NCBI GenBank assembly: GCA_017889725.1
Contig: JAGGAE010000033.1
Coordinates: 1-34,778, forward strand
DNA: 34,778 bases
Direction: 5' to 3'
Source of the DNA: Bacillota bacterium
GTDB lineage: Bacteria; Bacillota; Negativicutes; Sporomusales; CTSoil-080
The translations under genes were made by a program, and so were the position numbers. The notes beneath the pieces were generated by a model, which saw only the letters and a program-made list of their open reading frames with translations, did no database searches and was not told the origin of the DNA. Positions within the stretch are counted from its first letter, which is position 1. Each line of letters begins with the position of its first letter. Positions 22,950 through 30,761 of this stretch are shown here, one piece after another.

Positions 22950-24694
22950 ATGAGAGACACGGGATATGACGGTTTGATCGACGAGGGAAAAATTACTGGG
23001 GTTGTTGTCCGTTTCACCATGAAAAAACGCCGTCTTTTTCTGTGACTCCTGATAAAGGTTTTTTTTATTGTTTTGGCTGTCAGTCTGGAGGAAACGTTTT
23101 TAATTTCTTGATGAAAATTGAAAATCTTGATTTTCCGGATGCGGTAAAATTGTTGGCTAACAAGCTAGGGGTTCCGTTGCCGGAAAAGGAAAAATCCGCC
23201 CGAGACCGGCAGTTAGAACGGGAAATGGCTCAGCTTTACCGTTCTAATGATCTGGCAAGGGATTTTTTTCACTCATGTCTGGTTAATACTGGATATGGGA
23301 AGGAGGCACGAGAATATTTATCTAATAGGGGGATTACCGCCGAAATTATTGATGAATTTAAGTTGGGGTTTAGTCCTCCCGCATGGGATAAACTAACAGG
23401 GGCGCTTAGCGAGCGAGGGGTTATGCCAGAGACGCTGGTTAAAGCCGGGTTGGCGGTACAGCGCTCCGGCAGTGGTGTTTATGACCGGTTCCGGGGGCGT
23501 ATCATGTTCCCGATTAACGATGCACAGGGGCGGGTTGTGGGGTTTGGCGGCCGGGTGCTTGATGTCTCACAGCCTAAGTACTTAAATACGCCCGAAACCC
23601 TCGTTTTTAACAAACGCCATATCCTGTATGGTTTTGATGTTGCTAATTCATTTATCCGGCAAACCGGCAAGGTGGTTGTAGTTGAAGGATATATGGATTT
23701 GATTGCGCTTAGAAATAGCGGGATAAAAAATGTGGTTGCCTCGTTAGGTACGGCGTTTACGCCGGATCAGGCCCGTAAACTGGTTCGTGTTCGGGCCCGG
23801 GAAATCTTTTTTGCTTATGACAGTGATGCCGCCGGGCAGGAGGCAACAGTGCGAGCTTTAAATACGGTTAAAGCCTTGGGATTTGCTGTTCGCATTGTTG
23901 CAATGCCTGATGGTAAAGATCCGGATGAGTATGTCAGGAAACATGGGCAATCGGCGTTTAATGAGTTGATCGAACAAGCTCCCGGGTTACTTGAGTATCA
24001 AGTGAAACGGGCGATTGAGACCACGGATACTTCAGGACTTGAGGGCAAGGTTGCCGTTGTTGCAAAAGCGGTACCGGCGTTAGCCGAGGCGGATAATGCG
24101 GTAGAGGTTGCCAATCATATTCGTAATTTATCTGAGACATTAGCCATTGATGAAGGGGCAATACGTTCCGAGATACGAAAATATATTGCTCAAAGTAAAA
24201 AGGATAAAAATGTAAGTTTAGGGAAGAATATTAATATTTCCAGCCTTTCGCAACGGCCGGGACAAAGCATAGTTGTGGCAGAACGTCAGCTCATTCGGTT
24301 AATGTTTGAAGACTTTTCTATTATTCCTTATGTTGAAACCCAGATCAGTGGAGATGATATTCAGGGACGGGAGCGCAAAATAATAATCAAATCCCTGTTT
24401 GCTGCGTATAATATGGAAAAAAGTTTGATTCCGGACGTTTTTGCGTTAACGCTGCCTGGAGAGGCGGCAAATGAGTTATCCAATATTATGGTTATGGAAA
24501 TGGATTTTGAAGACATAGCCAAAGTGGTTGATGATTTGATTAAGGCCATTCGATTGGCTTGTCTCAAAGGGCTACTGGAAGAACACAGCTTACGAGCTCA
24601 AGAATTAGAACGCATGGGGGATAGCAACTTTCTGCAGGAATTAGCCGAAAGTCAGCGAATACATGATGAAATTAGTAAATTACGCCTGTTATAA
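22950..24694 (+). CDS. dnaG: DNA primase DnaG, reading frame broken near residue 12
   Basis: GGTGGTG and ATG 22950 begin MRDTGYDGLIDE, a normal primase N-terminus, but that frame ends at TGA 23043. The rest reads in another frame from about 22982: RGKNYWGCCPFHHEKTPSF and FYCFGCQSGGNVFNF, the CHC2 zinc-binding domain with its Cys/His ligands. The catalytic TOPRIM domain follows (VVVEGYMDLIAL, about 200 residues further, with FAYDSDAAGQEA), then the C-terminal DnaB-binding part. About 20 residues, normally I-V-x-V-I-x-x-Y-V-x-L-K-K, are missing, corresponding to an out-of-frame deletion of about 61 nt. The next possible start, GTG 23042, would lose half of the zinc site. Primase is essential, so a sequence error or an unusual decoding event must be considered. 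It lies upstream of rpoD as usual. Confidence 0.92.
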
Positions 24695-24747
24695 AGTGAA
24701 ATTAAATGGCACTTTATCTGGGAATGTCTGGGGTGGAGGGGAATAAA

Positions 24748-25857
24748 ATGACTGAAAAAAAGAATGTGCCTACTGAACAAGTAACTGAATTACTGCATAA
24801 AGGAAAGAAGCGCGGCGGCGTGCTTACCTATGCAGAAATAATGGATACCCTCCAAAATGAAGAGTTGACACCAGATGAAATTGATGACATGTATGAGGTG
24901 TTTACCAATAAGGGAATTGAAATCGTCGAAGAGATTCCCGACGTGGAAACTCTTGATGAGGTTGATATTGTCGAAATTGAATCAACTCAGGATGAGGTTG
25001 ACATTGATTTAAGTATTCCGGAGGGCATTAATATTGATGACCCTGTCCGGATGTACTTAAAGGAAATCGGACGGGTACCGTTGCTTTCCGCAGAAGAAGA
25101 AATAAACTTGGCAAAACGCATGGAATTAGGCGATGAAGAGGCCAAGCGGCGTTTAGCGGAAGCAAACTTGCGGTTGGTGGTAAGTATTGCTAAGCGGTAT
25201 GTGGGCAGAGGGATGCTGTTCCTGGATTTAATTCAGGAAGGAAACTTAGGTCTGATAAAAGCCGTAGAAAAATTTGATTACAATAAAGGGTATAAATTCA
25301 GCACATATGCTACTTGGTGGATTCGCCAGGCAATTACCAGGGCGATCGCGGATCAGGCAAGAACCATTCGTATCCCAGTGCATATGGTTGAAACCATCAA
25401 CAAACTGATTCGGGTATCAAGGCAATTGCTTCAGGAATTGGGGCGTGAGCCGAGTGCAGATGAAATTGCCGTTGAGATGGATGTAAGTATCGAGCGTGTC
25501 CGGGAAATTATGAAGATAGCCCAAGAACCAGTATCGCTTGAAACACCTATAGGGGAAGAAGAAGACTCTCATTTGGGTGACTTTATTGAAGACCAGGATG
25601 CGCCGGCTCCGGCGGAAGCGGCTTCCTTCATGCTACTTAAAGAACAATTGGAGGAAGTACTGGAAACACTAACGCCAAGAGAAGAAAAAGTTCTTCGGTT
25701 GCGTTTTGGCTTGGATGATGGTCGCGCACGCACGCTGGAAGAGGTCGGTCAGCATTTCGGAGTCACGAGGGAACGGATTCGTCAGATAGAAGCAAAAGCA
25801 CTCAGAAAACTGCGCCATCCAACCCGCAGCAAAAAGCTTAAAGATTTTCTGGAATAG
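24748..25857 (+). CDS. rpoD: RNA polymerase primary sigma factor RpoD/SigA
   Basis: 369 aa, the short Firmicute form lacking a long non-conserved insert. The order is region 1.1 (about 1-75), 1.2 with [17 protein letters not shown], 2 with [37 protein letters not shown] and [15 protein letters not shown], region 3, and 4 with [16 protein letters not shown] and the helix-turn-helix [20 protein letters not shown]. It directs housekeeping transcription. ATG 24748 was chosen for its GGAGGGG; ATG 24706 upstream has no ribosome binding site. It is 53 nt downstream of dnaG. Confidence 0.97.
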   Translation: MTEKKNVPTEQVTELLHKGKKRGGVLTYAEIMDTLQNEELTPDEIDDMYEVFTNKGIEIVEEIPDVETLDEVDIVEIESTQDEVDIDLSIPEGINIDDPVRMYLKEIGRVPLLSAEEEINLAKRMELGDEEAKRRLAEANLRLVVSIAKRYVGRGMLFLDLIQEGNLGLIKAVEKFDYNKGYKFSTYATWWIRQAITRAIADQARTIRIPVHMVETINKLIRVSRQLLQELGREPSADEIAVEMDVSIERVREIMKIAQEPVSLETPIGEEEDSHLGDFIEDQDAPAPAEAASFMLLKEQLEEVLETLTPREEKVLRLRFGLDDGRARTLEEVGQHFGVTRERIRQIEAKALRKLRHPTRSKKLKDFLE

Positions 25858-25880
25858 TCTTTTACTATTCCAGATTTTTC
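25848..25880 (+). terminator. Terminator after rpoD
   Basis: Perfect 11-bp stem TCTGGAATAGT (25848-25858)/ACTATTCCAGA (25864-25874) with TTTTT following. The left arm includes the rpoD stop codon. Confidence 0.9.
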
Positions 25881-25923
25881 TCTAAGAGAATTCACTAACA
25901 ACGAAAAAGTTTTACATAGTATA

Positions 25924-25952
25924 TTGACATAGTAAAAATGGTGTTATATAAT
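25924..25952 (+). promoter_or_regulatory. Consensus promoter of the tRNA cluster
   Basis: Perfect TTGACA (25924-25929), 17-nt spacer, perfect TATAAT (25947-25952), 20 nt upstream of tRNA-Asn. Confidence 0.92.
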
Positions 25953-25971
25953 ATACTTCGTTGGTGATCAT

Positions 25972-26047
25972 TCCTCGATAGCTCAGTTGGTAGAGCAATC
26001 GGCTGTTAACCGATCGGTCGTAGGTTCGAGTCCTACTCGAGGAGCCA
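25972..26047 (+). tRNA. tRNA-Asn (GTT)
   Basis: 76 nt including encoded CCA. Acceptor TCCTCGA/TCGAGGA, D-arm, anticodon loop CTGTTAA with GTT, T-loop TTCGAGT. Confidence 0.97.
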
Positions 26048-26058
26048 ATTATGATTAC

Positions 26059-26088
26059 AAAACAGGCTTTCTTCGGAAAACCTGTTTT
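26059..26088 (+). other. Hairpin between tRNA-Asn and tRNA-Met
   Basis: AAAACAGG (26059-26066) pairs with CCTGTTTT (26081-26088); inside it, TTTC and GAAA pair around a TTCG tetraloop. There is no long T tract, so it may be a processing or partial-termination element. Confidence 0.55.
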
Positions 26089-26098
26089 ACCTTCTCTA

Positions 26099-26173
26099 GG
26101 GCCTATAGCTCAGCGGTAGAGCAACCGGCTCATAACCGGTCGGTCCCTGGTTCGATCCCAGGTGGGCCCACCA
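26099..26173 (+). tRNA. tRNA-Met (CAT)
   Basis: 75 nt including CCA. Acceptor GGGCCTA/TGGGCCC, anticodon loop CTCATAA with CAT. A paired first base (G1-C72) excludes the initiator form; a tRNA-Ile with lysidine-modified CAT cannot be fully excluded by eye. Confidence 0.85.
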
Positions 26174-26182
26174 ATTTTATAT

Positions 26183-26257
26183 GGCCCGTTGGTCAAGTGG
26201 TTAAGACACCGCCCTTTCACGGCGATTACAGGGGTTCGAATCCCCTACGGGTCACCA
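26183..26257 (+). tRNA. tRNA-Glu (TTC)
   Basis: 75 nt including CCA. Acceptor GGCCCGT/ACGGGTC, anticodon TTC, T-loop TTCGAAT. Only 9 nt after tRNA-Met. Confidence 0.96.
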
Positions 26258-26260
26258 TTC

Positions 26261-26336
<76 letters not shown>

Positions 26337-26350
26337 TATCAAAATTTATG

Positions 26351-26384
26351 ATTAAGCTACTTTTACGAGTAGCTTAATTTTTTT
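26351..26384 (+). terminator. Terminator of the tRNA cluster
   Basis: ATTAAGCTACT pairs with AGTAGCTTAAT around a short loop, followed by TTTTTTT. Confidence 0.9.
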
Positions 26385-26424
26385 ACGTTCTTATTTGGGG
26401 AAAAGCGGGATGCAGGTTGTATTA

Positions 26425-26928
26425 TTATTGGTTTACATCTTCATTTAGTTTAACTGCCAAATCCTTTTGGTAATTTTCCATATACTTTCCTAGATCAAAA
26501 GATAAGTAGGATAACAACCGGAAAAGGGGGTTATTTATTGTAATATGCTCCGTAGAAATAAATTTTGTTCCCTCTTGTTCTGTTTTAATAAATTCGCCAA
26601 CCCAATATCCTTGAACTCCATTTGCTTCTACTATTTCAAATTCATAACGAGAGACAGGTTCTTTTTTTATAGTTCGAAATATAATGGATTGTCCATTCTT
26701 TGAAACTTCTTTCCAGGTTTGAAATTCTCCATCAGACTCTAAGATTTGCAAATCTTTTAAATCACTACGATATCTAAAATCGTTGTTATTTGTTACCACA
26801 TCATATATTGCCTTGGGGGGCGACTTATAAACAAATTCTCTTTTTTCTACTCTCTCTTTTGGCAAGAGGGTGCCAATAATATAAGCAATTATTATCAAAA
26901 CAAAGATTACAACTATTACATATAGCAT
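26425..26928 (-). CDS. SRPBCC (START/polyketide-cyclase-like) protein with N-terminal membrane anchor
   Basis: 167 aa from ATG 26928 (AAGGA 9 nt upstream); ATG 26952 in the same frame with AAAGGAG 12 nt upstream is a real alternative, while the frame's far 5' part (to 27111) is unlike protein. A membrane helix (about residues 1-22, LYVIVVIFVLIIIAYIIG) is followed by a soluble domain with the SRPBCC pattern: KREFVYKSPPKAIYDVVTN, SDLKDLQILE, RYEFEIVEANGVQGYWVGEF and TKFISTEHITINNP. Such folds bind hydrophobic ligands; the ligand is unknown. The region is AT-rich compared with the flanking housekeeping genes. Confidence 0.65.
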   Translation of the reverse strand: MLYVIVVIFVLIIIAYIIGTLLPKERVEKREFVYKSPPKAIYDVVTNNNDFRYRSDLKDLQILESDGEFQTWKEVSKNGQSIIFRTIKKEPVSRYEFEIVEANGVQGYWVGEFIKTEQEGTKFISTEHITINNPLFRLLSYLSFDLGKYMENYQKDLAVKLNEDVNQ

Positions 26929-27199
26929 TATCTGTATTCCTTTATGTGCCATGAAAAACAGCACTCCTTTTCCTTTTGGATTGAGCAAAGGCTGGATTTC
27001 TATCCCAAAGACTGACAAACACGAAGATAAAATAGGAAAAAATAGGTATGCGATGGTTGTATCTATAACCAATCTGGAAAAATGGCAGTAAAAGAGAGGT
27101 GCGTCGTGCACAGCGCTATGGGAAGTAATTTGGGGTATTCGGATTAATAGGTTGAATTAATGTAGCCTAGTTATTAGATAAATAGTTGTTCGAAGAGTT

Positions 27200-27871
27200 T
27201 TACTGCTTTCCCGGCTCTTTGATCCCCCATGGACATGCTAAGATACAATATCCGCAAGTATGTTTTCTACTATTCGTTTTGATATATTCACTCCGCTTTT
27301 TATTACATAATTTATAATTGAGAAGTTCTTCTCTCCTTGATGAGATATTCCAATTTACTCCTTTAATTACTCCCCACGAACAGGCATCAACACAGGCATG
27401 ACAGTTACCACACAGGCTTTCTTTTATTGGCTTCCCGCAAATTAGAGGAAAATCTACTAGAATTGCTCCTAATCGGACCCTTGGCCCAAACTCTCTAGTA
27501 ATCAAGACGCCGTTTTTACCAATCCAGCCAAGTCCTGATTGCACTGCGGCATATTTAAAAGAAAAGGGTGCAACAAGCTCTATTTCATCTGTTTGCGCTA
27601 CTGGCGGTACAAAATTCTTTATACCATACTGATCAAATAAATTTCTTAGGAGATTGATTTTTTGATCAATAGACATTCTTATTTCAAGTATAATATCATG
27701 GTATTCTTTCTCGTCATACTCTGCATTTGATATAAAGTGGTTATAGTGTTGAGCTAAAATAATTGCTCTTGTAAAATCTTCTTTAAATTTAGAATAAGAT
27801 ATATCAGAAATAGACCATAGAGTATCAGACCTATCTCCAACTATCTCTATTATTTTTCCGATTAGCTCCAT
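27200..27871 (-). CDS. QueG-like 4Fe-4S double-cluster protein
   Basis: 223 aa from ATG 27871, which has AGGAGG; the frame is open to 27979 but without a ribosome binding site. A central segment FKYAAVQSGLGWIGKNGVLITREFGPRVRLG resembles the corresponding part of epoxyqueuosine reductase QueG. It is followed by an iron-sulfur motif CGNCHACVDAC (two residues differ from the usual ...CP ending: CS) and by a second cluster motif CGYCILACPWG. The N-terminal half lacks the full cobalamin-binding body of QueG (normally ~340-380 aa), so this is a short relative with probable electron-transfer or reductase function rather than proven QueG. AT-rich, on the same strand as the SRPBCC gene. Confidence 0.7.
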   Translation of the reverse strand: MELIGKIIEIVGDRSDTLWSISDISYSKFKEDFTRAIILAQHYNHFISNAEYDEKEYHDIILEIRMSIDQKINLLRNLFDQYGIKNFVPPVAQTDEIELVAPFSFKYAAVQSGLGWIGKNGVLITREFGPRVRLGAILVDFPLICGKPIKESLCGNCHACVDACSWGVIKGVNWNISSRREELLNYKLCNKKRSEYIKTNSRKHTCGYCILACPWGIKEPGKQ

Positions 27872-28018
27872 ACTAGACCTCCTGCTATTTGTAAGACGGG
27901 CTAGTAATTTTTGTTTATCATGAGACAGCAAAACTTTAGCATTAAAATGTGCTAAGATCGAAAATAGAAAGCAGTACAATTCAACCCGTAGTATTACGAA
28001 GTAGGGGAACCTTGACGG

Positions 28019-28453
28019 TTAAGTAAGCAGAAAATCTAATTTTTGTTGAATGGTTGTCAGTACTTGGCGGAATGTATTGATATCGTCAGCGGCAATTTCG
28101 TGCAGTAAGGATTCAAATGTTTGTTCTGCCAATACGACTAAGTTATCCTGAATCTCTTTACCGGAAGATGTTAGATAAATCAGAAAAGCGCGACGATCTT
28201 CCGGGTCTATTTCTTTACGAACTAATTGTTTACGTTCCAAAATGGCTAGCATGCGGGTAACAATGGCTTCATTTTTGTCGACCCGTTTGGCTAGTTCTTT
28301 TTGATTAATGCCGCTTTGTTCGGCTAAACGGTTAAGGAGATGCCACTGCTCGGGAGTTACATTAAAGGATTTAAACTTAATACGTTGCAATTTAAGCAGT
28401 TTAAGATCCGAGTGATGAAGTATAAACCCAAGCGCATCTTTATTGACTTGCAT
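28019..28453 (-). CDS. MarR family transcriptional regulator
   Basis: 144 aa, with the winged-helix core HLLNRLAEQSGINQKELAKRV (helix 2-3), the recognition helix region NEAIVTRMLAILERKQLVRK and the wing DPEDRRAFLIYLTSSGK, all typical MarR features. AGGAGG precedes ATG 28453 by 4 nt. It is transcribed divergently from the OFA transporter, so it probably controls that gene and itself in response to a small ligand. Confidence 0.93.
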   Translation of the reverse strand: MQVNKDALGFILHHSDLKLLKLQRIKFKSFNVTPEQWHLLNRLAEQSGINQKELAKRVDKNEAIVTRMLAILERKQLVRKEIDPEDRRAFLIYLTSSGKEIQDNLVVLAEQTFESLLHEIAADDINTFRQVLTTIQQKLDFLLT

Positions 28454-28482
28454 GGTACCTCCTGAGAAATTATTCCAATAAC

Positions 28483-28511
28483 ATTATATAAAGAAAGTTG
28501 GCTGTTGTCTA
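28483..28511 (-). promoter_or_regulatory. Promoter of the MarR gene
   Basis: On the minus strand, TAGACA (28511-28506), 17-nt spacer, TATAAT (28488-28483). A near-palindrome TTATTCCAATAA (28470-28481) just downstream is a candidate operator. Confidence 0.7.
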
Positions 28512-28613
28512 ATACATAATATTATGGAAAGTGTCGGATTTACATTACTTTTTAAAATACTATTTTTATGATTTATAAAACCTCATTTTGCATGACTAGT
28601 TTGAGTAACCTCG

Positions 28614-28642
28614 TTGACAGAGCAACTATATCTTCATATAAT
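28614..28642 (+). promoter_or_regulatory. Consensus promoter of the OFA transporter gene
   Basis: Perfect TTGACA (28614-28619), 17-nt spacer, perfect TATAAT (28637-28642). Confidence 0.88.
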
Positions 28643-28646
28643 TGAC

Positions 28647-28668
28647 TTATCAATAATATAGTAGATAA
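28647..28668. promoter_or_regulatory. Candidate MarR operator over the OFA transcription start
   Basis: Inverted repeat TTATC...GATAA (28647-28651 and 28664-28668) with a symmetric ATAT centre, located about +1 to +20 relative to the predicted start. Binding there would block a very strong promoter. The assignment to MarR is inference from position. Confidence 0.45.
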
Positions 28669-28730
28669 CTATTTACAGGTGTTCTTTTTGCAATATTTGT
28701 TATTTTGTAACTATTTTAAGGAGGCTGCAT

Positions 28731-29975
28731 ATGAACTACGATTCGAAAAGATGGTTTTATTTGAGTGTTTGTATCCTTACGAATCTGTGTATCGGTATCT
28801 TTTACGCCTGGAGCGTATTTCAGCGTCCGCTGGCCAGTTTCAATGGATGGGACGGCAAGGAGGTTGCTTTAGTATTTACCATTGTCATGGGGACGGGTTC
28901 TTTCATGCCGTTGGTAGCAGGGAAACTTCAGCAGTATATGGAAGCTCGCTGGGTTATCTTTATCGGCGGTATTTTGTTAACCATTGCGGTTGCCGGTGGC
29001 GGAATAGTAAATTCTCTTGTTGGTTTGTATTTAGTATCAGGGGTACTCGGCGGGATCGGCAATGGGCTTATTTACGGGTCGGGTATGAGCAATATTGTAA
29101 AATTCTTTCCTGACAAAAGCGGAATGGCTTCCGGCTTGCTTGCCGCTGGCTATGGTGCCGGAGCGGTGGTGTGGGCTCCTTTAGCCTCTAATTTGATTGT
29201 AGCTTTTGATGTATCGATAACCTTTAAGATCCTGGCTGGTGTGTTCTTTGTCATTTGCTGCGGCTTATCACCTTTAGTTAAATCGGCTCCCGATCAATAT
29301 CGTCCGGCCGGCTGGCAGCCATCACGCAGTCAAGCGCAAGCCGCCGGAAGTGACAAAACTTGGCGCCAGATGCTTCAAGACACTCAATTCTATATCTTAT
29401 TTTTGATTTTTGTTCTGGGGACTATGTCCGGATTGATGGTGCTTGGTTTTGCATCACCGATTGCCCAGGATACACTCAAAATATCACCGCAGGAAGCGAG
29501 TGTGGTAGTTGGGTATTTAGCATTGGCTATGGTTGCCGGAAAGATATTCTGGTCCGCGATATCAGATAAGATTGGACGGTATCCGGTATTTATTGCCATA
29601 TTTCTTTTAACTGCAATAGCCATGGTGGGAATATCCAATTTTAATACTTACGTCATTTTTGTTTCCTCAATATCTATTGTAGGTATGTCCTACGGCGGAT
29701 TTCTTGGGCTTATGGCACCGGTTACGGCGGACATTTTCGGTACTAAAAATTTGAGCATTAATTTTGGTGTTATGTTTCTCACCATTGGGGTTGCGTCCTA
29801 TATGGGGCCGCGCTTGGCTTCTTTAGGTAAGACCGCAAATAACGGCGATTATACTCAAGCGTTTGTTATTGCGGGAATACTTAGTATTGTCGGTATAGGC
29901 CTAGTGCTTCTGGCAATGTACAAACGCAAAAAAGGCGAAACAATGAGTTTATCTGTACGAACCGAAAGTGTATAA
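28731..29975 (+). CDS. OFA-family MFS transporter (oxalate/formate antiporter-like)
   Basis: 414 aa, 12 hydrophobic segments. TM1 carries LCIGIFYAWSVFQRPL, the OFA-family signature, followed by GGIGNGLIYGSGMSNIVKFFPDKSGMASGLLAAGYGAG (helix 4-5 region, cited in parts: GNGLIYG and FFPDKSGMASGL). The C-half has an MFS motif A-like SAISDKIGRYPV. OFA members carry small carboxylates such as oxalate, formate or lactate; the substrate here is unknown. AAGGAGG is well placed for ATG 28731. Divergent from and probably regulated by MarR. Confidence 0.88.
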   Translation: MNYDSKRWFYLSVCILTNLCIGIFYAWSVFQRPLASFNGWDGKEVALVFTIVMGTGSFMPLVAGKLQQYMEARWVIFIGGILLTIAVAGGGIVNSLVGLYLVSGVLGGIGNGLIYGSGMSNIVKFFPDKSGMASGLLAAGYGAGAVVWAPLASNLIVAFDVSITFKILAGVFFVICCGLSPLVKSAPDQYRPAGWQPSRSQAQAAGSDKTWRQMLQDTQFYILFLIFVLGTMSGLMVLGFASPIAQDTLKISPQEASVVVGYLALAMVAGKIFWSAISDKIGRYPVFIAIFLLTAIAMVGISNFNTYVIFVSSISIVGMSYGGFLGLMAPVTADIFGTKNLSINFGVMFLTIGVASYMGPRLASLGKTANNGDYTQAFVIAGILSIVGIGLVLLAMYKRKKGETMSLSVRTESV

Positions 29976-29985
29976 CTTAGTATTC

Positions 29986-30017
29986 AAGCAGCAAGTCTTT
30001 GGACTTGCTGCTTTTTT
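29986..30017 (+). terminator. Terminator after the OFA transporter
   Basis: Perfect 12-bp stem AAGCAGCAAGTC (29986-29997)/GACTTGCTGCTT (30002-30013) with TTTTTT. Confidence 0.93.
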
Positions 30018-30071
30018 ATGGAGGATTTTACCTTGGATTGCGAGAAATACTATAGAAAAGGAGGCTTGGGT

Positions 30072-30761
30072 GTGAAACTTGGCAATAGAATGGCGGCCAT
30101 CGCTAATATGGTGCCGAGAAGCCGCTGTTTGGCGGATATAGGTACGGATCATGCCTATCTGCCAGTGCATTTGGTAAAAGAATGTATTGTTGACCGGGCA
30201 GTTGCCGGGGATGTCCATAAAGGACCTTACCAGTCGGCAGTTCAGACAGTTGAACAGTTTGGCTGCGCAGAGAAAATATCAGTAAGGCTGGGCGATGGGT
30301 TAGCCGTGTTAAGTCCGTCGGAAGCGGATGTCGGGGTTATTGCCGGTATGGGCGGAACCACGATTGTAGATATACTGTCTAAACGACCGGAAGTTACGAA
30401 AACTTTTCAACGATTAGTACTACAGCCTATGTCTTCCGCCGGTTTTCTTAGGCAATGGCTGATGGAACATGAATGGATGATTGTTGAAGAAGAACTGGTT
30501 GTTGAAGAGGAAATTTTGTATCAAATTATAATGGCCGAACAGGGAAGGACGATTCCCTGCCCGCCTCTTATGTATGAAATCGGGCCTGTTCTTTGGGAAA
30601 AACGCCATCCGCTGTTATATAGACATTTGACGAGTATGGCCAGTCAACTAAAAACGATTCTGGGGTCGATGCAGGCGAGCACACAGGCAGCAGCGTCGCC
30701 TAAATTCAGAGAGTACCAGGAAAAGCTGGCAGCATTGGAGGAAAAAATAGCATGTCTGTAA
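30072..30761 (+). CDS. trmK: tRNA (adenine(22)-N(1))-methyltransferase TrmK
   Basis: 229 aa, class I SAM-dependent methyltransferase. LADIGTDHAYLPVHLV (motif I area), the AGDVHKGPYQSA segment (motif II) and GVIAGMGGTTIVDIL are TrmK signatures; QPMSSAGFLRQWL and the C-terminal coiled-coil (about 190-229) complete the family. It methylates N1 of A22 in tRNAs. GTG 30072 was chosen because AAAGGAGG lies 7 nt upstream; the frame is open from 30018. The stop overlaps the next start by 10 nt, usual for trmK-nif3 pairs, and rpoD is upstream as in other Firmicutes. Confidence 0.93.
   Translation: MKLGNRMAAIANMVPRSRCLADIGTDHAYLPVHLVKECIVDRAVAGDVHKGPYQSAVQTVEQFGCAEKISVRLGDGLAVLSPSEADVGVIAGMGGTTIVDILSKRPEVTKTFQRLVLQPMSSAGFLRQWLMEHEWMIVEEELVVEEEILYQIIMAEQGRTIPCPPLMYEIGPVLWEKRHPLLYRHLTSMASQLKTILGSMQASTQAAASPKFREYQEKLAALEEKIACL

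Noticed and set aside
12689-23045. Programmed ribosomal bypassing as explanation for the four broken genes
   Set aside because: Known bypassing skips inserted sequence; here conserved codons are missing, so bypassing could not restore them. Deletion or assembly error fits better.
26099-26173. tRNA-Met as initiator tRNA
   Set aside because: First base pair is G-C and the anticodon stem lacks the three consecutive G-C pairs expected in initiators, so it is the elongator (or possibly Ile-CAT).
28679-29113. Plus-strand open frame of 144 aa at the start of the OFA transporter
   Set aside because: Another frame of the transporter gene; the 414-aa frame has the family motifs and the ribosome binding site.
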